Notes: generated by a model from the sequence alone, not told the origin. 64,000 bases of DNA from an uncultured bacterium (GCA_937998865.1 CALLBR010000029.1:1-64000), one strand, 5' to 3'; counted from the stretch's first letter, positions 7,414-15,827 are shown. Program-made: numbers and translations.

Positions 7414-8019
7414 ATGAAGATATTGATAGTTTATTATAGCACCTTCGGGAACACATACAAAATGGCAAAATTAATTGCCGAGGGAGTAAAAGAGGCTGGA
7501 GCTGAACCGATAATTAGAAGATGTCCTGAACTCTTACCTCAATCTATAATTTCTTCCAGACCGGACATACAAGCTGGCATAGAAATGCAGAAAGATGTTC
7601 CCTTTGTAACTCTTGAAGATTTTAAAATTGCTGATGGATATGCTTTTGGAACTCCCACAAGGTTTGGAAATGTTTCTGCTCAGCTTAAAAATGTAGTTGA
7701 TCAATTTGGTCCTCTTTGGATGCAAAGGGTTTTTGAAGGAAAACCAGCTGGTGTCTTTGTGTCCACCGGGACAATGCACGGAGGACAAGAGTCTACAATT
7801 TTGACTTTTATGACAGTATTACTTCATTTAGGCTGCGTTATTGTTGGGGTTCCCTATTCAGTTCCCTCTTTGTATTTAACTAAGGGAGGAGGTTCACCTT
7901 ATGGACCAGGGCATGTGGCAGAGGCAGAAAATAAGAGAGAAATTGACGAAAATGAATCAAATATTTGTAAAATTTTTGGAAAGAGACTAGCTGAAATTGC
8001 AAAAAAGCTTAAGGGATAA
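7414..8019 (+). CDS. wrbA: NAD(P)H:quinone oxidoreductase, WrbA family flavoprotein
   Basis: Flavodoxin-like protein of 201 residues that binds FMN and reduces quinones by two electrons, protecting against redox cycling. The FMN phosphate loop is YYSTFGNTYKMA (about residues 7-18). Downstream are FGTPTRFGNVSAQLKNVVDQ and STGTMHGGQE, both typical of WrbA. The length matches the family, and no membrane segment is present, so it acts in the cytosol. It is monocistronic, with its own promoter and GGAGG site, and ends one base before the stop of the convergent ZIP transporter. Confidence 0.93.
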   Translation: MKILIVYYSTFGNTYKMAKLIAEGVKEAGAEPIIRRCPELLPQSIISSRPDIQAGIEMQKDVPFVTLEDFKIADGYAFGTPTRFGNVSAQLKNVVDQFGPLWMQRVFEGKPAGVFVSTGTMHGGQESTILTFMTVLLHLGCVIVGVPYSVPSLYLTKGGGSPYGPGHVAEAENKREIDENESNICKIFGKRLAEIAKKLKG

Positions 8020-8020
8020 A

Positions 8021-8833
8021 CTATTTAAAGGCTACATCGAGAATCATCATGAGGGTGAAACCTATAATAAATCCTGCTGTTGCAATATCAGAATTTCCAT
8101 TTCTTTGAGATTCAGGTATCAGTTCTTCCACTGTAATAAAAATCATAGCTCCTGCTGCAAATCCGAGAGCGTATGGTAAAAAGCTATGCATGGTGTTAAC
8201 AAAAAGTACTCCTATTACGGCAAAGAAAGGTTCAACTAATCCAGAGATTTGCCCGTAAAAGAAACTTTTAAATTTTGAAAAACCCTCGCCTCTTAAGGGC
8301 ATTGATATAGCAAATCCCTCAGGAATATTCTGAATTCCTATACCAAAGGCTAGGATAATTGATGATAAAAGACTAACAGAGGAGGGATCTAATCCATGAG
8401 CTCCGAAAGACACGCCAATTGCTAAACCCTCTGGTATATTATGTAAGGTAACTGCTAAAACAAGAAGAGTAGTTCTTTTGAAAGAGGTTTTTAATCCCTC
8501 CGCTTCCTTCATTGATGCTTGAAAATGCAAATGAGGTAAAATCATATCAAATATTCTTAAAAATAAAGCACCAATTAAAAAACCTATTGCTGGCGGAATC
8601 CAGGGAGGAATCACCTTGCCTTGCGACATCTCTATAGCAGGGTCAAGTAGTGACCAAAAGCTTGCTGCGATCATGACACCAGCAGCAAAACCCAAGGCAG
8701 TGTCCAGTATTTTTCTATTTATCCCCTTAAAGAGAAAAACTAATGAAGCTCCTAAGGCAGTAAGAGACCAAGTAAATAATCCTGCAAATAAAGCTAAAAA
8801 GAGAGGTGACAAATTATCTGTGATATTTTCCAT
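8021..8833 (-). CDS. ZIP-family divalent metal transporter
   Basis: Inner-membrane permease of 270 residues for zinc or related divalent metals. It has about eight transmembrane segments, and the signature LHNIPEGLAIGVSFG in the fourth helix is followed by QNIPEGFAIS in the fifth. These carry the metal-binding His, Asn and Glu. A His-containing loop (DMILPHLHFQASMKEAEG) lies between helices 3 and 4. It resembles the GufA/ZupT branch, and the metal specificity cannot be told. It is divergent from the DUF523 gene with 25 bases between start codons and no ribosome site at a useful distance. Confidence 0.9.
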   Translation of the reverse strand: MENITDNLSPLFLALFAGLFTWSLTALGASLVFLFKGINRKILDTALGFAAGVMIAASFWSLLDPAIEMSQGKVIPPWIPPAIGFLIGALFLRIFDMILPHLHFQASMKEAEGLKTSFKRTTLLVLAVTLHNIPEGLAIGVSFGAHGLDPSSVSLLSSIILAFGIGIQNIPEGFAISMPLRGEGFSKFKSFFYGQISGLVEPFFAVIGVLFVNTMHSFLPYALGFAAGAMIFITVEELIPESQRNGNSDIATAGFIIGFTLMMILDVAFK

Positions 8834-8842
8834 CCTAAATAA

Positions 8843-8850
8843 ATTATAAT
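8843..8850. promoter_or_regulatory. Symmetric shared -10 element for divergent genes
   Basis: ATTATAAT is its own reverse complement and offers TATAAT on both strands: plus at 8845-8850, minus at 8848-8843. The plus start codon (8859) is 8 bases beyond it and the minus start codon (8833) is 9 bases beyond it. Both genes would then have leaders of a few bases at most. No strong -35 is seen on either side. Confidence 0.45.
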
Positions 8851-8858
8851 ATAAATCA

Positions 8859-9773
8859 ATGATAAAACCTAAATTGCTTATAAGTAAGTGTTTTTCTCAA
8901 CCAGTAAGATACAATGGCGGAATTGTTAATGATGAATTTATAAGAAAATTAAAACAATATATAGATTTTATAGATCTTTGTCCCGAGTTGGAAATTGGAT
9001 TAGGCGTCCCACGACAACGATTGATTATACTGGATGGGCAATTTACTAAAAGATTAATTCAGCCTGAAACCGGAAAGGACTTTACCGATAAAATAGATGA
9101 ATTTTCAAGAAAAACTCTTAGCCATCTTCCAGATTTAGATGGATTTATCTTGAAAGCTAAATCACCCTCTTGCGGAGTAGGTTCAACAAAACTTTACAGA
9201 AATAATGCCGTTATGGGTAAAACTTATGGACTTTTTGCTGAAGCAATAAAAAAGGCTTTTCCTCATCTTCCATTAGAAGATGAAGGAAGACTTAGAGACG
9301 AAGGCATTAGAAACCACTTTTTAACAAGAATTTTTGCCTATGCTGAGGCAAGAAATATATTAGTAGATAATGAAGCTCACACATTGGTAAGATTTCATAC
9401 AAGGTATAAGTATCTTCTTATGACTTACAGTCAGAAACATCTTAAAGAGCTGGGCAAATTAGTTGCTAATAGTAGTATTCCTATAGATGAGAAATTTAAG
9501 ATCTATAGATTAAAATTTTATGAAGCTTTTCAAAAGAAACCAACCTTAAAAAGGCATGTTAATACTCTCACCCACTTAATGGGACATTTTTCAAGGAAAT
9601 TGAATCTTAAGGAAAGACAACACTTAATAAGCTTGATAAACAAATTTGGTGAAGGAAAAATTCCTCTGAAATCTATTATTGAATTACTCAAAAGCATCTC
9701 TTACAGATTTGACAATGATTATATTTTGATTCAGAAATATATAGAACCCTATCCTGAGGATTTGGATGTATAG
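8859..9773 (+). CDS. DUF523 + DUF1722 (YbgA-like) protein
   Basis: Two-domain protein of 304 residues. Residues 1 to about 150 form DUF523, with conserved LLISKCFSQPVRYNGG, CPELEIGLGVPR and AKSPSCGVGS elements containing the family cysteines. About 180-295 is DUF1722, the YbgA domain (LVRFHTRYKYLLMTYSQ, KRHVNTLTHLMGH). The biochemical function is not established. The YbgA domain is repeatedly found next to photolyase genes, as here, where the stop overlaps the photolyase start by 8 bases. A link to DNA repair, perhaps via the cysteines binding a cofactor, is inference. There is no ribosome site and a predicted leader of 0-2 bases. Confidence 0.85.
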   Translation: MIKPKLLISKCFSQPVRYNGGIVNDEFIRKLKQYIDFIDLCPELEIGLGVPRQRLIILDGQFTKRLIQPETGKDFTDKIDEFSRKTLSHLPDLDGFILKAKSPSCGVGSTKLYRNNAVMGKTYGLFAEAIKKAFPHLPLEDEGRLRDEGIRNHFLTRIFAYAEARNILVDNEAHTLVRFHTRYKYLLMTYSQKHLKELGKLVANSSIPIDEKFKIYRLKFYEAFQKKPTLKRHVNTLTHLMGHFSRKLNLKERQHLISLINKFGEGKIPLKSIIELLKSISYRFDNDYILIQKYIEPYPEDLDV

Positions 9774-11097
9774 AAGAGCTATTTATTGGTTTAAGAGAGA
9801 CTTAAGAATTGATGACAATATAGCCTTCAAAAGAGCCTGTGAGAAAAGCAAAGATTTGATACCCCTTTTCATCTTTATACCAGAATTGCTTAATAAATTT
9901 AAAGGCTACTATAGCAGATTAGGTTTCCTAGCGGAGGCAGTAAAAAACTTATCTCATGAAATACAAAAGAAGGGTGGAATACTATATTGTTTTCATGAAG
10001 CTCCCTTTCAAGTTTTTGATAGGCTAATAAAAAAATATAAACCTGTTGCTGTTTTTACAAATAAAGCTTTTTCTTGGACAGGTCAAGACCTTGAAAGTCA
10101 AATAGAAAAATTGTGTAAGGAGAATAAAATTCCTTTTCACTCAATAGTTGATAATTTTTTGGTTCAAATAGAGAAAATACCTTACAAAAAAATTTACTCA
10201 AGTTTTTACAAGCACTGGAGAGTAAACATTTCAATCCACTCAGTGTCTTCACCTGAAAAAATTAATACACCAATCCTATCTGAACCAGATGTTTACAAAA
10301 CAATTGATAACCTTCCCTATGAATTTAACAAAACTTGGGATTTATCTTTTGGTTTTAAGAGGATTTTTAACTTTAATTTTCACGACTACGAAAATACCCG
10401 AAACAGACTTGATTTAGATGGTACTTCAAAATTGTCTCCTTACATAAGGTTTGGCTTGATTTCATTGAGAAAATTATACACAAAAGCCTCCGAACAAGCA
10501 GGACAAGACTGTCAATTTTTAAAAGAACTTGCCTGGAGAGAATTTTGGTATCACATAAAAATAAATTTTCCCCAATTCAATGAATTGGAGTTTCTTGAAA
10601 AAAGGAGAAATATTAATTGGCAATATGATGAAAAATTATATAAGTCATTTATCGATGGGAAAACTGGATATCCTATTGTAGATGCTTCAATAAGTCAGCT
10701 TAAAAAAGAAGGATGGATGCATAACAGAGCTAGAATGATTGTAGCAAACTTTTTTACTAAGGATTTGCTGATGGATTGGAGACTGGGGGAGAAATTTTTT
10801 ATGGAGTATCTTCTAGACTATGATGAAGTAGTAAATGTGGGTAATTGGCAATGGAATGCTTCTGTTGGCCCAGATCCAAAACCTTTAAGAATTTTCAATC
10901 CTATTCTTCAGGCTAAAAAATTTGATCCAGAGGCAAAATTCATAAAAAAGTATCTTCCTGAACTAAAGAATATTCCTGCAGAGCAATTGCATGATCCATT
11001 AAGTTTTAAATTAAGATATTATTCTCCCATTGTAAATCACTACGAAAGAGTAATTTTGATTAGAAAAGCTTACTCCCTTAATCGTGGTTCTCAATAG
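9766..11097 (+). CDS. phrB: Deoxyribodipyrimidine photolyase
   Basis: Light-driven repair of cyclobutane pyrimidine dimers by an FAD enzyme of 443 residues. The N-terminal antenna domain opens YWFKRDLRIDDNIAF. The C-terminal FAD domain shows LAWREFWYHI, WMHNRARMIVANFFTKDLL, and DYDEVVNVGNWQWNAS with the tryptophans of the electron chain, as in class I CPD photolyases. It is translationally coupled to the DUF523/DUF1722 gene. Its 3' end overlaps that of the convergent ABC ATPase by 7 bases. Possession of a photolyase suggests occasional exposure to light. Confidence 0.95.
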   Translation: MYRRAIYWFKRDLRIDDNIAFKRACEKSKDLIPLFIFIPELLNKFKGYYSRLGFLAEAVKNLSHEIQKKGGILYCFHEAPFQVFDRLIKKYKPVAVFTNKAFSWTGQDLESQIEKLCKENKIPFHSIVDNFLVQIEKIPYKKIYSSFYKHWRVNISIHSVSSPEKINTPILSEPDVYKTIDNLPYEFNKTWDLSFGFKRIFNFNFHDYENTRNRLDLDGTSKLSPYIRFGLISLRKLYTKASEQAGQDCQFLKELAWREFWYHIKINFPQFNELEFLEKRRNINWQYDEKLYKSFIDGKTGYPIVDASISQLKKEGWMHNRARMIVANFFTKDLLMDWRLGEKFFMEYLLDYDEVVNVGNWQWNASVGPDPKPLRIFNPILQAKKFDPEAKFIKKYLPELKNIPAEQLHDPLSFKLRYYSPIVNHYERVILIRKAYSLNRGSQ

Positions 11098-12023
11098 AGA
11101 AAACATCTAACTTTTCTGTTGTTAAAGCTTTTCAGAGGAGGTATCTTTTCTTGGCATATTTTCATACGAAAAGAGCATCTATTGTAAAATCTACAACCTT
11201 TTAGTGTCCAAGAAGCTTTATCTTCAGTGCTAATTTTTGGAATTTTTTCTCTCTCCCTTCTATGAAAGCCTGGGATACTGGCTAGAAGTATTTTTGTGTA
11301 GGGATGAAGAGGTTCTCTAAATATTTCCCTTGTAAGAGCTTCTTCAACAATTCTGCCTAAATGCATTACAGCAATTTTTGTACTCACAGCTCTGACGATA
11401 TTTAGATCGTGGGTAATCATTAGTATTGCCAATTTTCTCTTATCTCTTATTTCCATTAACTGATTTAAGATAGAGGCTTGAAGTGAGATATCTAAAGCAG
11501 AGAGAGGTTCGTCAGCAAGGAGAATTTCTGGTTCTAAAATTAATGCCCTTGCTAGAGCAACTCTCTGTCTTTGCCCTCCACTTAGTTGATGAGGATATAG
11601 GTTTAATAATTCAGAATTCAGTCCTAATTCGTTGAAAGTTTTTATTATTCTTAATTTTGCCTCCTTTTTTTCATATTTATTATGTATTTTTAGAGGTTCC
11701 TCCACTATCGTATGGATTTTCATTCTTGGATTCAAAGATGAATAGGGATCTTGGAAAACTACTCCTATGGAATGATAAAAATCCTTTAAATTCTCCTTGG
11801 AGTTTTGCCAGATATCCATATCTTTAAATACTATCCTACCTTTATCAGGCTTAGTTAGTCTTAGGAGTAGTCTTAAAAATGTTGATTTACCAGAGCCACT
11901 TTCACCAACTAAGGCAAAGAAGTAATTAGAATTTATTTCAATGTTCAAATCTTCAACTGCTGGGATTTTAAGATTTTTCAGCTTGAAGGTTTTATTTAAT
12001 TGGAAGGTTTTTATAAGGGTCAA
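11091..12023 (-). CDS. Oligopeptide/dipeptide-type ABC transporter ATP-binding protein
   Basis: ATPase subunit of 310 residues of the OppF/DppF type. It has Walker A GESGSGKST, signature LSGGQRQRVALARAL, Walker B ILLADEPLSALD and switch His in MITHDLN. The C-terminal oligo/HPY domain carries four cysteines (277, 283, 290, 307), the arrangement known in some OppD/DppD proteins to bind a 4Fe-4S cluster. No permease or binding protein is nearby, so it is an orphan here. The start is TTG immediately after the TAA of the small upstream gene, a tight coupling. The substrate is unknown. Confidence 0.88.
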   Translation of the reverse strand: MTLIKTFQLNKTFKLKNLKIPAVEDLNIEINSNYFFALVGESGSGKSTFLRLLLRLTKPDKGRIVFKDMDIWQNSKENLKDFYHSIGVVFQDPYSSLNPRMKIHTIVEEPLKIHNKYEKKEAKLRIIKTFNELGLNSELLNLYPHQLSGGQRQRVALARALILEPEILLADEPLSALDISLQASILNQLMEIRDKRKLAILMITHDLNIVRAVSTKIAVMHLGRIVEEALTREIFREPLHPYTKILLASIPGFHRREREKIPKISTEDKASWTLKGCRFYNRCSFRMKICQEKIPPLKSFNNRKVRCFLY

Positions 12024-12263
12024 TTAAGTCTCCCAGAGATTAAATTCTTCAATGAGTCTAATTCCCATGTAGTAACAGCACATCTGGTGGTCAAGATTGT
12101 TAATAAAGGATCTCTCTTGGCCATCTTCAAAGATGATCCTCACAAAACATAATCCACCTGGGAGGTTAGAGTTTCGCTCCTCAATTACTTCTCCAATACC
12201 CCAAATGGCATAGTGAATATGCCTAACTTTATCACCAACTTTTAAGTAAGTTTTTTGATACAT
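12024..12263 (-). CDS. Small DUF3553-like protein
   Basis: A 79-residue protein with a compact beta-rich pattern: VGDKVRHIHYAIWGIGEVIEE followed by FVRIIFEDGQERSFI. This resembles the KOW-like DUF3553 or CarD-type small barrels that often bind nucleic acid or RNA polymerase. The C-terminal part has a CC pair (HQMCCYYMG). It abuts the ABC ATPase gene with no space. Its ATG has no ribosome site and follows a good -10 box by 6 bases. The family assignment is tentative and no function is known. Confidence 0.65.
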   Translation of the reverse strand: MYQKTYLKVGDKVRHIHYAIWGIGEVIEERNSNLPGGLCFVRIIFEDGQERSFINNLDHQMCCYYMGIRLIEEFNLWET

Positions 12264-12269
12264 TTTTTA

Positions 12270-12297
12270 ATTATACCATTTGCATGGGAGTATTCAA
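12270..12297 (-). promoter_or_regulatory. Promoter of the DUF3553-like gene, predicted leaderless
   Basis: Minus strand: TTGAAT (12297-12292), a 16-base spacer, TATAAT (12275-12270), then 6 bases to ATG at 12263. It interleaves with the divergent promoter of the heptosyltransferase gene. Confidence 0.55.
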
Positions 12298-12309
12298 TAA
12301 GCTTAAAAT
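12280..12309 (+). promoter_or_regulatory. Promoter of the heptosyltransferase-GmhB gene, predicted leaderless
   Basis: TTGCAT (12280-12285), an 18-base spacer and TAAAAT (12304-12309), then 6 bases to ATG at 12316. No Shine-Dalgarno sequence lies before the start. Its -35 box is inside the spacer of the opposite promoter and vice versa, so the two cannot be occupied together. Confidence 0.5.
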
Positions 12310-12315
12310 ACTTAA

Positions 12316-13755
12316 ATGGGTGTACTTATTCGATCTGTAAACTGGCTGGGTGATGCTGTAATGAGCTTACCTGCAATAAGGGCAATTAGAAAGCTTCATC
12401 CTAATGATAAAATTTCTATTTTAACTCGAAGAACACTATGTGAGCTCTTTCAATTAGAGAGTTCTATTGATGAGGTAATTATTTATGAGAAGGGACTAAC
12501 AGGCAAGATTAGAGCAATAAGAGAATTAAGAGAGAAAAAGTATCAAAGAGCTTACCTTCTTCAGAATGCTTTTGATGCAGCCCTTATGACTTTTTTAGCT
12601 GGAATACCAGAAAGAGTAGGATGGAACAGAGACTGTAGAAGATTTTTTCTAACTCATCCAGTGCCTTATAATGGAGAGGACAGAAGAATGCATCATATAG
12701 ATTATTTTTTCGAGATCCCTCGTAGATTCAATCCCTCTCTTACTCCTACCTATCCTTGGATTAAAATTTCTTTAGAGAAGAGAATGTTAGGAAGACAAAG
12801 ACTTAACGACTTAAGGAGACCAATTCTTGCAGTAGCACCCGGAGCTAAGTATGGTGATACAAAGAAATGGGTTACATCAAGATTTAATGAAATAGTGAAA
12901 AAATTTATTTATGAATATGGCTCTGTTGTTATCTTAGGTCAAAGAGGAGAGGGATTAAATCTCATGGAAGAGGACTCTATATTAGATCTCACAGGAAAAA
13001 CCTCCCTTTCTGAACTAATTTATATACTTTCAGAGTGCGATCTTCTCTTATGCAATGATTCAGGAATTATGCATCTTGGATATGCCCTTGGTGTACCCTT
13101 AGTAGCTATCTTTGGTTCTACCTCACCAGAACTTACAGGACCTCCCCGGATGTCTGGGAAAGTCTTGACAGCAAAAGTATCTTGTAGCCCTTGTTTTAAG
13201 AACAAATGCGATACCATAGAGTGTATGAAATCAATTAATACAGAGGATGTATGGAATGCTATTTTGGAGATTATTCCTAAAAGAAAAGCAGTTTTCTTTG
13301 ATAGAGACGGCACCCTTTGTAGAGATGCTCATTATTTGAATCGCTGGGAAGATTTTGAAGTGTCAACCCAAATTGAAACAATAAGAGAACTTAAAGAATT
13401 AGGCTTTCTTCTTATAGGAGTCTCTAACCAGTCAGGAATTGCTAGAGGTATTGTAGATGAAAACTTTGTAAGAGAGGTTAACAAATTTTTCATTGAAAAT
13501 TATGGTTTTGATGATTTCTTTTACTGTCCCCATCATCCTGAGGAAGGTTGCTTTTGTAGAAAGCCAAATCCAGCAATGCCTCTTATAGCCAGATATAAAT
13601 ATGGAATTGATTTTAGAAGATCTTATGTGGTGGGAGATAAAGACATAGATGTTAAGTTAGCTGAAATGATTGGTGCAAAAGGAATTCTTATAGGCAAAGA
13701 GGCAACTAATTTAAAAGAAGTAGTAGAAATCATAAAAAAGGATTTGAATGCTTAA
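12316..13755 (+). CDS. Fusion: heptosyltransferase (GT9) + heptose bisphosphate phosphatase (GmhB)
   Basis: A 479-residue fusion of two LPS-core enzymes. Residues 1 to about 320 are a GT9 heptosyltransferase of the WaaF type (IRSVNWLGDAVMSLPAIRAI, APGAKYGDTKKW, CNDSGIMHLGYALGVP, FGSTSPELTGP). From about 325 is a HAD phosphatase of the GmhB type: FFDRDGTL nucleophile, SNQSGIARG, zinc knuckle CPHHPEEGCFC, and VGDKDIDVKLAE. GmhB removes the 7-phosphate from D,D-heptose bisphosphate, the step before nucleotide activation. WaaF adds the second heptose. Joining precursor synthesis to transfer is unusual. It overlaps waaC by 8 bases. No frameshift is needed, so the fusion is real. Confidence 0.9.
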   Translation: MGVLIRSVNWLGDAVMSLPAIRAIRKLHPNDKISILTRRTLCELFQLESSIDEVIIYEKGLTGKIRAIRELREKKYQRAYLLQNAFDAALMTFLAGIPERVGWNRDCRRFFLTHPVPYNGEDRRMHHIDYFFEIPRRFNPSLTPTYPWIKISLEKRMLGRQRLNDLRRPILAVAPGAKYGDTKKWVTSRFNEIVKKFIYEYGSVVILGQRGEGLNLMEEDSILDLTGKTSLSELIYILSECDLLLCNDSGIMHLGYALGVPLVAIFGSTSPELTGPPRMSGKVLTAKVSCSPCFKNKCDTIECMKSINTEDVWNAILEIIPKRKAVFFDRDGTLCRDAHYLNRWEDFEVSTQIETIRELKELGFLLIGVSNQSGIARGIVDENFVREVNKFFIENYGFDDFFYCPHHPEEGCFCRKPNPAMPLIARYKYGIDFRRSYVVGDKDIDVKLAEMIGAKGILIGKEATNLKEVVEIIKKDLNA

Positions 13756-14761
13756 AGGCTCTGAAAAGCTCCTTGTAATCAAACCAAGCTCTCTTGGTGA
13801 TATTATTCATTCATTGGCTTTTTTAAATTCATTAAAAGAAAACTTTCCTTCTCTTAAAGTTCATTGGGTAGTGGCAAGTGGATTTGAAGAACTATTAATA
13901 GATCATCCTATGGTAGAAAAAGTCTTTGTAATAAATAAGGATAAATGGAAATTAATTAAAAATCTCTATGAGACGATAAGAGAATTTTCAAATCTTAGTG
14001 CGCAACTTAAAAATGAAAATTATAAAATCGCTGTTGACCTTCAAGGATTATTAAGAAGTGGAATAATTACTGCTTTAAGTGGAGCAACCTTAAGGTTTGG
14101 GTTTAAAGAAGGAAGGGAACTAAGCACCTTCTTTTATAACAACACTGTCTCAGCATCGGTAAATATGCATGCTATTATGCGCTACCTTGAAATGGCAAAA
14201 GCCTTAGGTTGTCAAATAAAATCTATCCAATTTCCTCTTCCTCATGAAAAGCAACCTGAATGGCTCAAAGATTTCAATGACTATGTTATTATAATTCCCT
14301 CAGCAAGATGGCAAACAAAAAACTGGCCTATACCCTATTTTGTTGAACTCATAAAAATGTTACCCTATAATTTCTTGATCATAGGCTCAAAGAAAGAGGA
14401 GGCTCATGCTCTTAATATTGAAAAATACTCTCAAGGAAAAGCAAAATCTGTAGCAGGTAAAACCTCTCTTCGAGAACTAATAGCAGTATTTAAAAAATCC
14501 CTTTTTGTGATAACTCCTGACACGGGCACAATGCATCTTGCTGTGGCTTGTGGGAAAAAGGTAGTTGCTCTATTTGGTCCCACTTCCTCCGCTAGAACAG
14601 GTCCTTTTGGGGAGGGGCATCTAATAATAAAATCCTCTCTTTCCTGTAGCCCTTGTTTTAGAAAATCTTGCCCTGATTTAAAGTGCATGAAGGATATAAA
14701 GCCTGAAATGGTCTACCATAGAATAATTCAATGGAGGCAATATGAAATATCAAAAAGGTAA
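13748..14761 (+). CDS. waaC: Lipopolysaccharide heptosyltransferase I
   Basis: GT9 glycosyltransferase of 337 residues that would attach the first heptose to Kdo of the LPS inner core. It opens with LLVIKPSSLGDIIHSLAFLN. It then has AVDLQGLLRSG, the nucleotide-sugar region VITPDTGTMHLAVACGKKVV, and LFGPTSSARTGPFG, which fit WaaC better than WaaF. A conserved SCSPCFRK-type cysteine cluster near the end is shared with the neighbouring heptosyltransferase. It follows the WaaF-GmhB fusion with an 8-base overlap, giving a compact heptose operon. Confidence 0.88.
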   Translation: MLKGSEKLLVIKPSSLGDIIHSLAFLNSLKENFPSLKVHWVVASGFEELLIDHPMVEKVFVINKDKWKLIKNLYETIREFSNLSAQLKNENYKIAVDLQGLLRSGIITALSGATLRFGFKEGRELSTFFYNNTVSASVNMHAIMRYLEMAKALGCQIKSIQFPLPHEKQPEWLKDFNDYVIIIPSARWQTKNWPIPYFVELIKMLPYNFLIIGSKKEEAHALNIEKYSQGKAKSVAGKTSLRELIAVFKKSLFVITPDTGTMHLAVACGKKVVALFGPTSSARTGPFGEGHLIIKSSLSCSPCFRKSCPDLKCMKDIKPEMVYHRIIQWRQYEISKR

Positions 14762-15176
14762 TATTGGAAGAGTTTTTATTGTAAAATTTGATGATGGAGA
14801 GTCTCCTTTAGAGAAATTAAAGGAAATGGCAAAAAGTGAAGGTATTTACTCAGCTATATTCTGGTTGATTGGTGGTCTCAGAAAAGGAAGATTTGTAGCA
14901 GGTCCTATAGATGAGGAGATGCCGCCAAAACCTATTTGGAAAGAAATTACTGGAAATAATGAAATACTCGCTATTGGAACAATCTTTTGGTTTGAAGAAG
15001 AACCCCGCATACATCTTCACGGAGTTTATGGAAGGGAAGATAAGGTAAAAATGGGCTGTCTTAGGGAAGAAGCAGAGGTCTTTTTAATTCTTGAAGCAGT
15101 AGTTATGGAAATATCACATGTGAACGTAAAGAGAGAATTTAATGAAAAATCAAAAATGATTTTACTGGAAGTATGA
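14742..15176 (+). CDS. PPC/DUF296 domain protein
   Basis: A 144-residue protein made of one PPC (plant and prokaryote conserved, DUF296) domain. The region GIYSAIFWLIGGLRKGRFV and the metal-binding style HLHG element (PRIHLHGVYGRED) are typical. Bacterial members form trimers, and their function is largely unknown. In plants the domain accompanies AT-hook DNA binding, but no AT-hook is present here. The start overlaps waaC by 20 bases and has GGAGG at 14733-14737. The stop is followed directly by the trpF start. Its place between LPS and tryptophan genes gives no clear functional hint. Confidence 0.8.
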   Translation: MKYQKGNIGRVFIVKFDDGESPLEKLKEMAKSEGIYSAIFWLIGGLRKGRFVAGPIDEEMPPKPIWKEITGNNEILAIGTIFWFEEEPRIHLHGVYGREDKVKMGCLREEAEVFLILEAVVMEISHVNVKREFNEKSKMILLEV

Positions 15177-15827
15177 ATGATAAAGGTTAAAATCTGCGGT
15201 ATAACAAATTTAGAAGATGCTCTATGGGCAGTTCATTGCGGTGCTGATGCCTTAGGCTTTATTTTCTATGAAAAAAGTCCTCGCTATATCTCTCCTGAAA
15301 AAGCAAAAGAAATAATTGGCTCCCTTCCTCCTTTTATTAGTACTGTAGGAGTTTTTGTTAATGAGTCAGTAGATAATATTAAAGAAATTATATCTTTAGC
15401 AGGTATTGAGATTGTTCAACTTCACGGTGAAGAGACTCCAGAGTTTTGCAAAAATTTTAGGAGAGTAATAAAAGCCTTTAGAGTAACAGCAGAGGGAAAA
15501 TTACCTGAAGGAATTTTCTTAGAAGATGTGTTACCTAAGTATGAAGTATCAGCTTTTTTACTAGATAGCTTTAGCAGTGCAGAATATGGAGGGACTGGTA
15601 AAACTTTTGATTGGCAAATAGCATTAAAAGCCAAGAAATTTGGAAGAATAATTTTATCAGGAGGCCTCAATGTATTCAATATAGAAGAAGCTATACAAAA
15701 GGTCTTACCCTATGCTGTTGATGTATCAAGTGGAGTTGAAATTAAAAAAGGCAAAAAAGACCCTGAACTTGTAAAAAAATTCATTGAAAGGGCAAAATTA
15801 AAAAAACAAAAAGGGGGAAGGAAATGA
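15177..15827 (+). CDS. trpF: Phosphoribosylanthranilate isomerase
   Basis: Third step of tryptophan synthesis, an Amadori rearrangement in the cytosol. The 216-residue TIM barrel has the catalytic cysteine in KVKICGITN at the N-terminus. The catalytic aspartate is in [19 protein letters not shown], and phosphate-binding glycines are in [13 protein letters not shown]. It starts immediately after the stop of the PPC gene and overlaps the following DUF255 gene by 4 bases. No other trp genes are in the window, so trpF is separated from the rest of its pathway. Confidence 0.95.
   Translation: MIKVKICGITNLEDALWAVHCGADALGFIFYEKSPRYISPEKAKEIIGSLPPFISTVGVFVNESVDNIKEIISLAGIEIVQLHGEETPEFCKNFRRVIKAFRVTAEGKLPEGIFLEDVLPKYEVSAFLLDSFSSAEYGGTGKTFDWQIALKAKKFGRIILSGGLNVFNIEEAIQKVLPYAVDVSSGVEIKKGKKDPELVKKFIERAKLKKQKGGRK

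Noticed and set aside
7997-8179. Short plus-strand frame after wrbA
   Set aside because: It is antisense to the end of the ZIP transporter, and its composition is unlike a protein.
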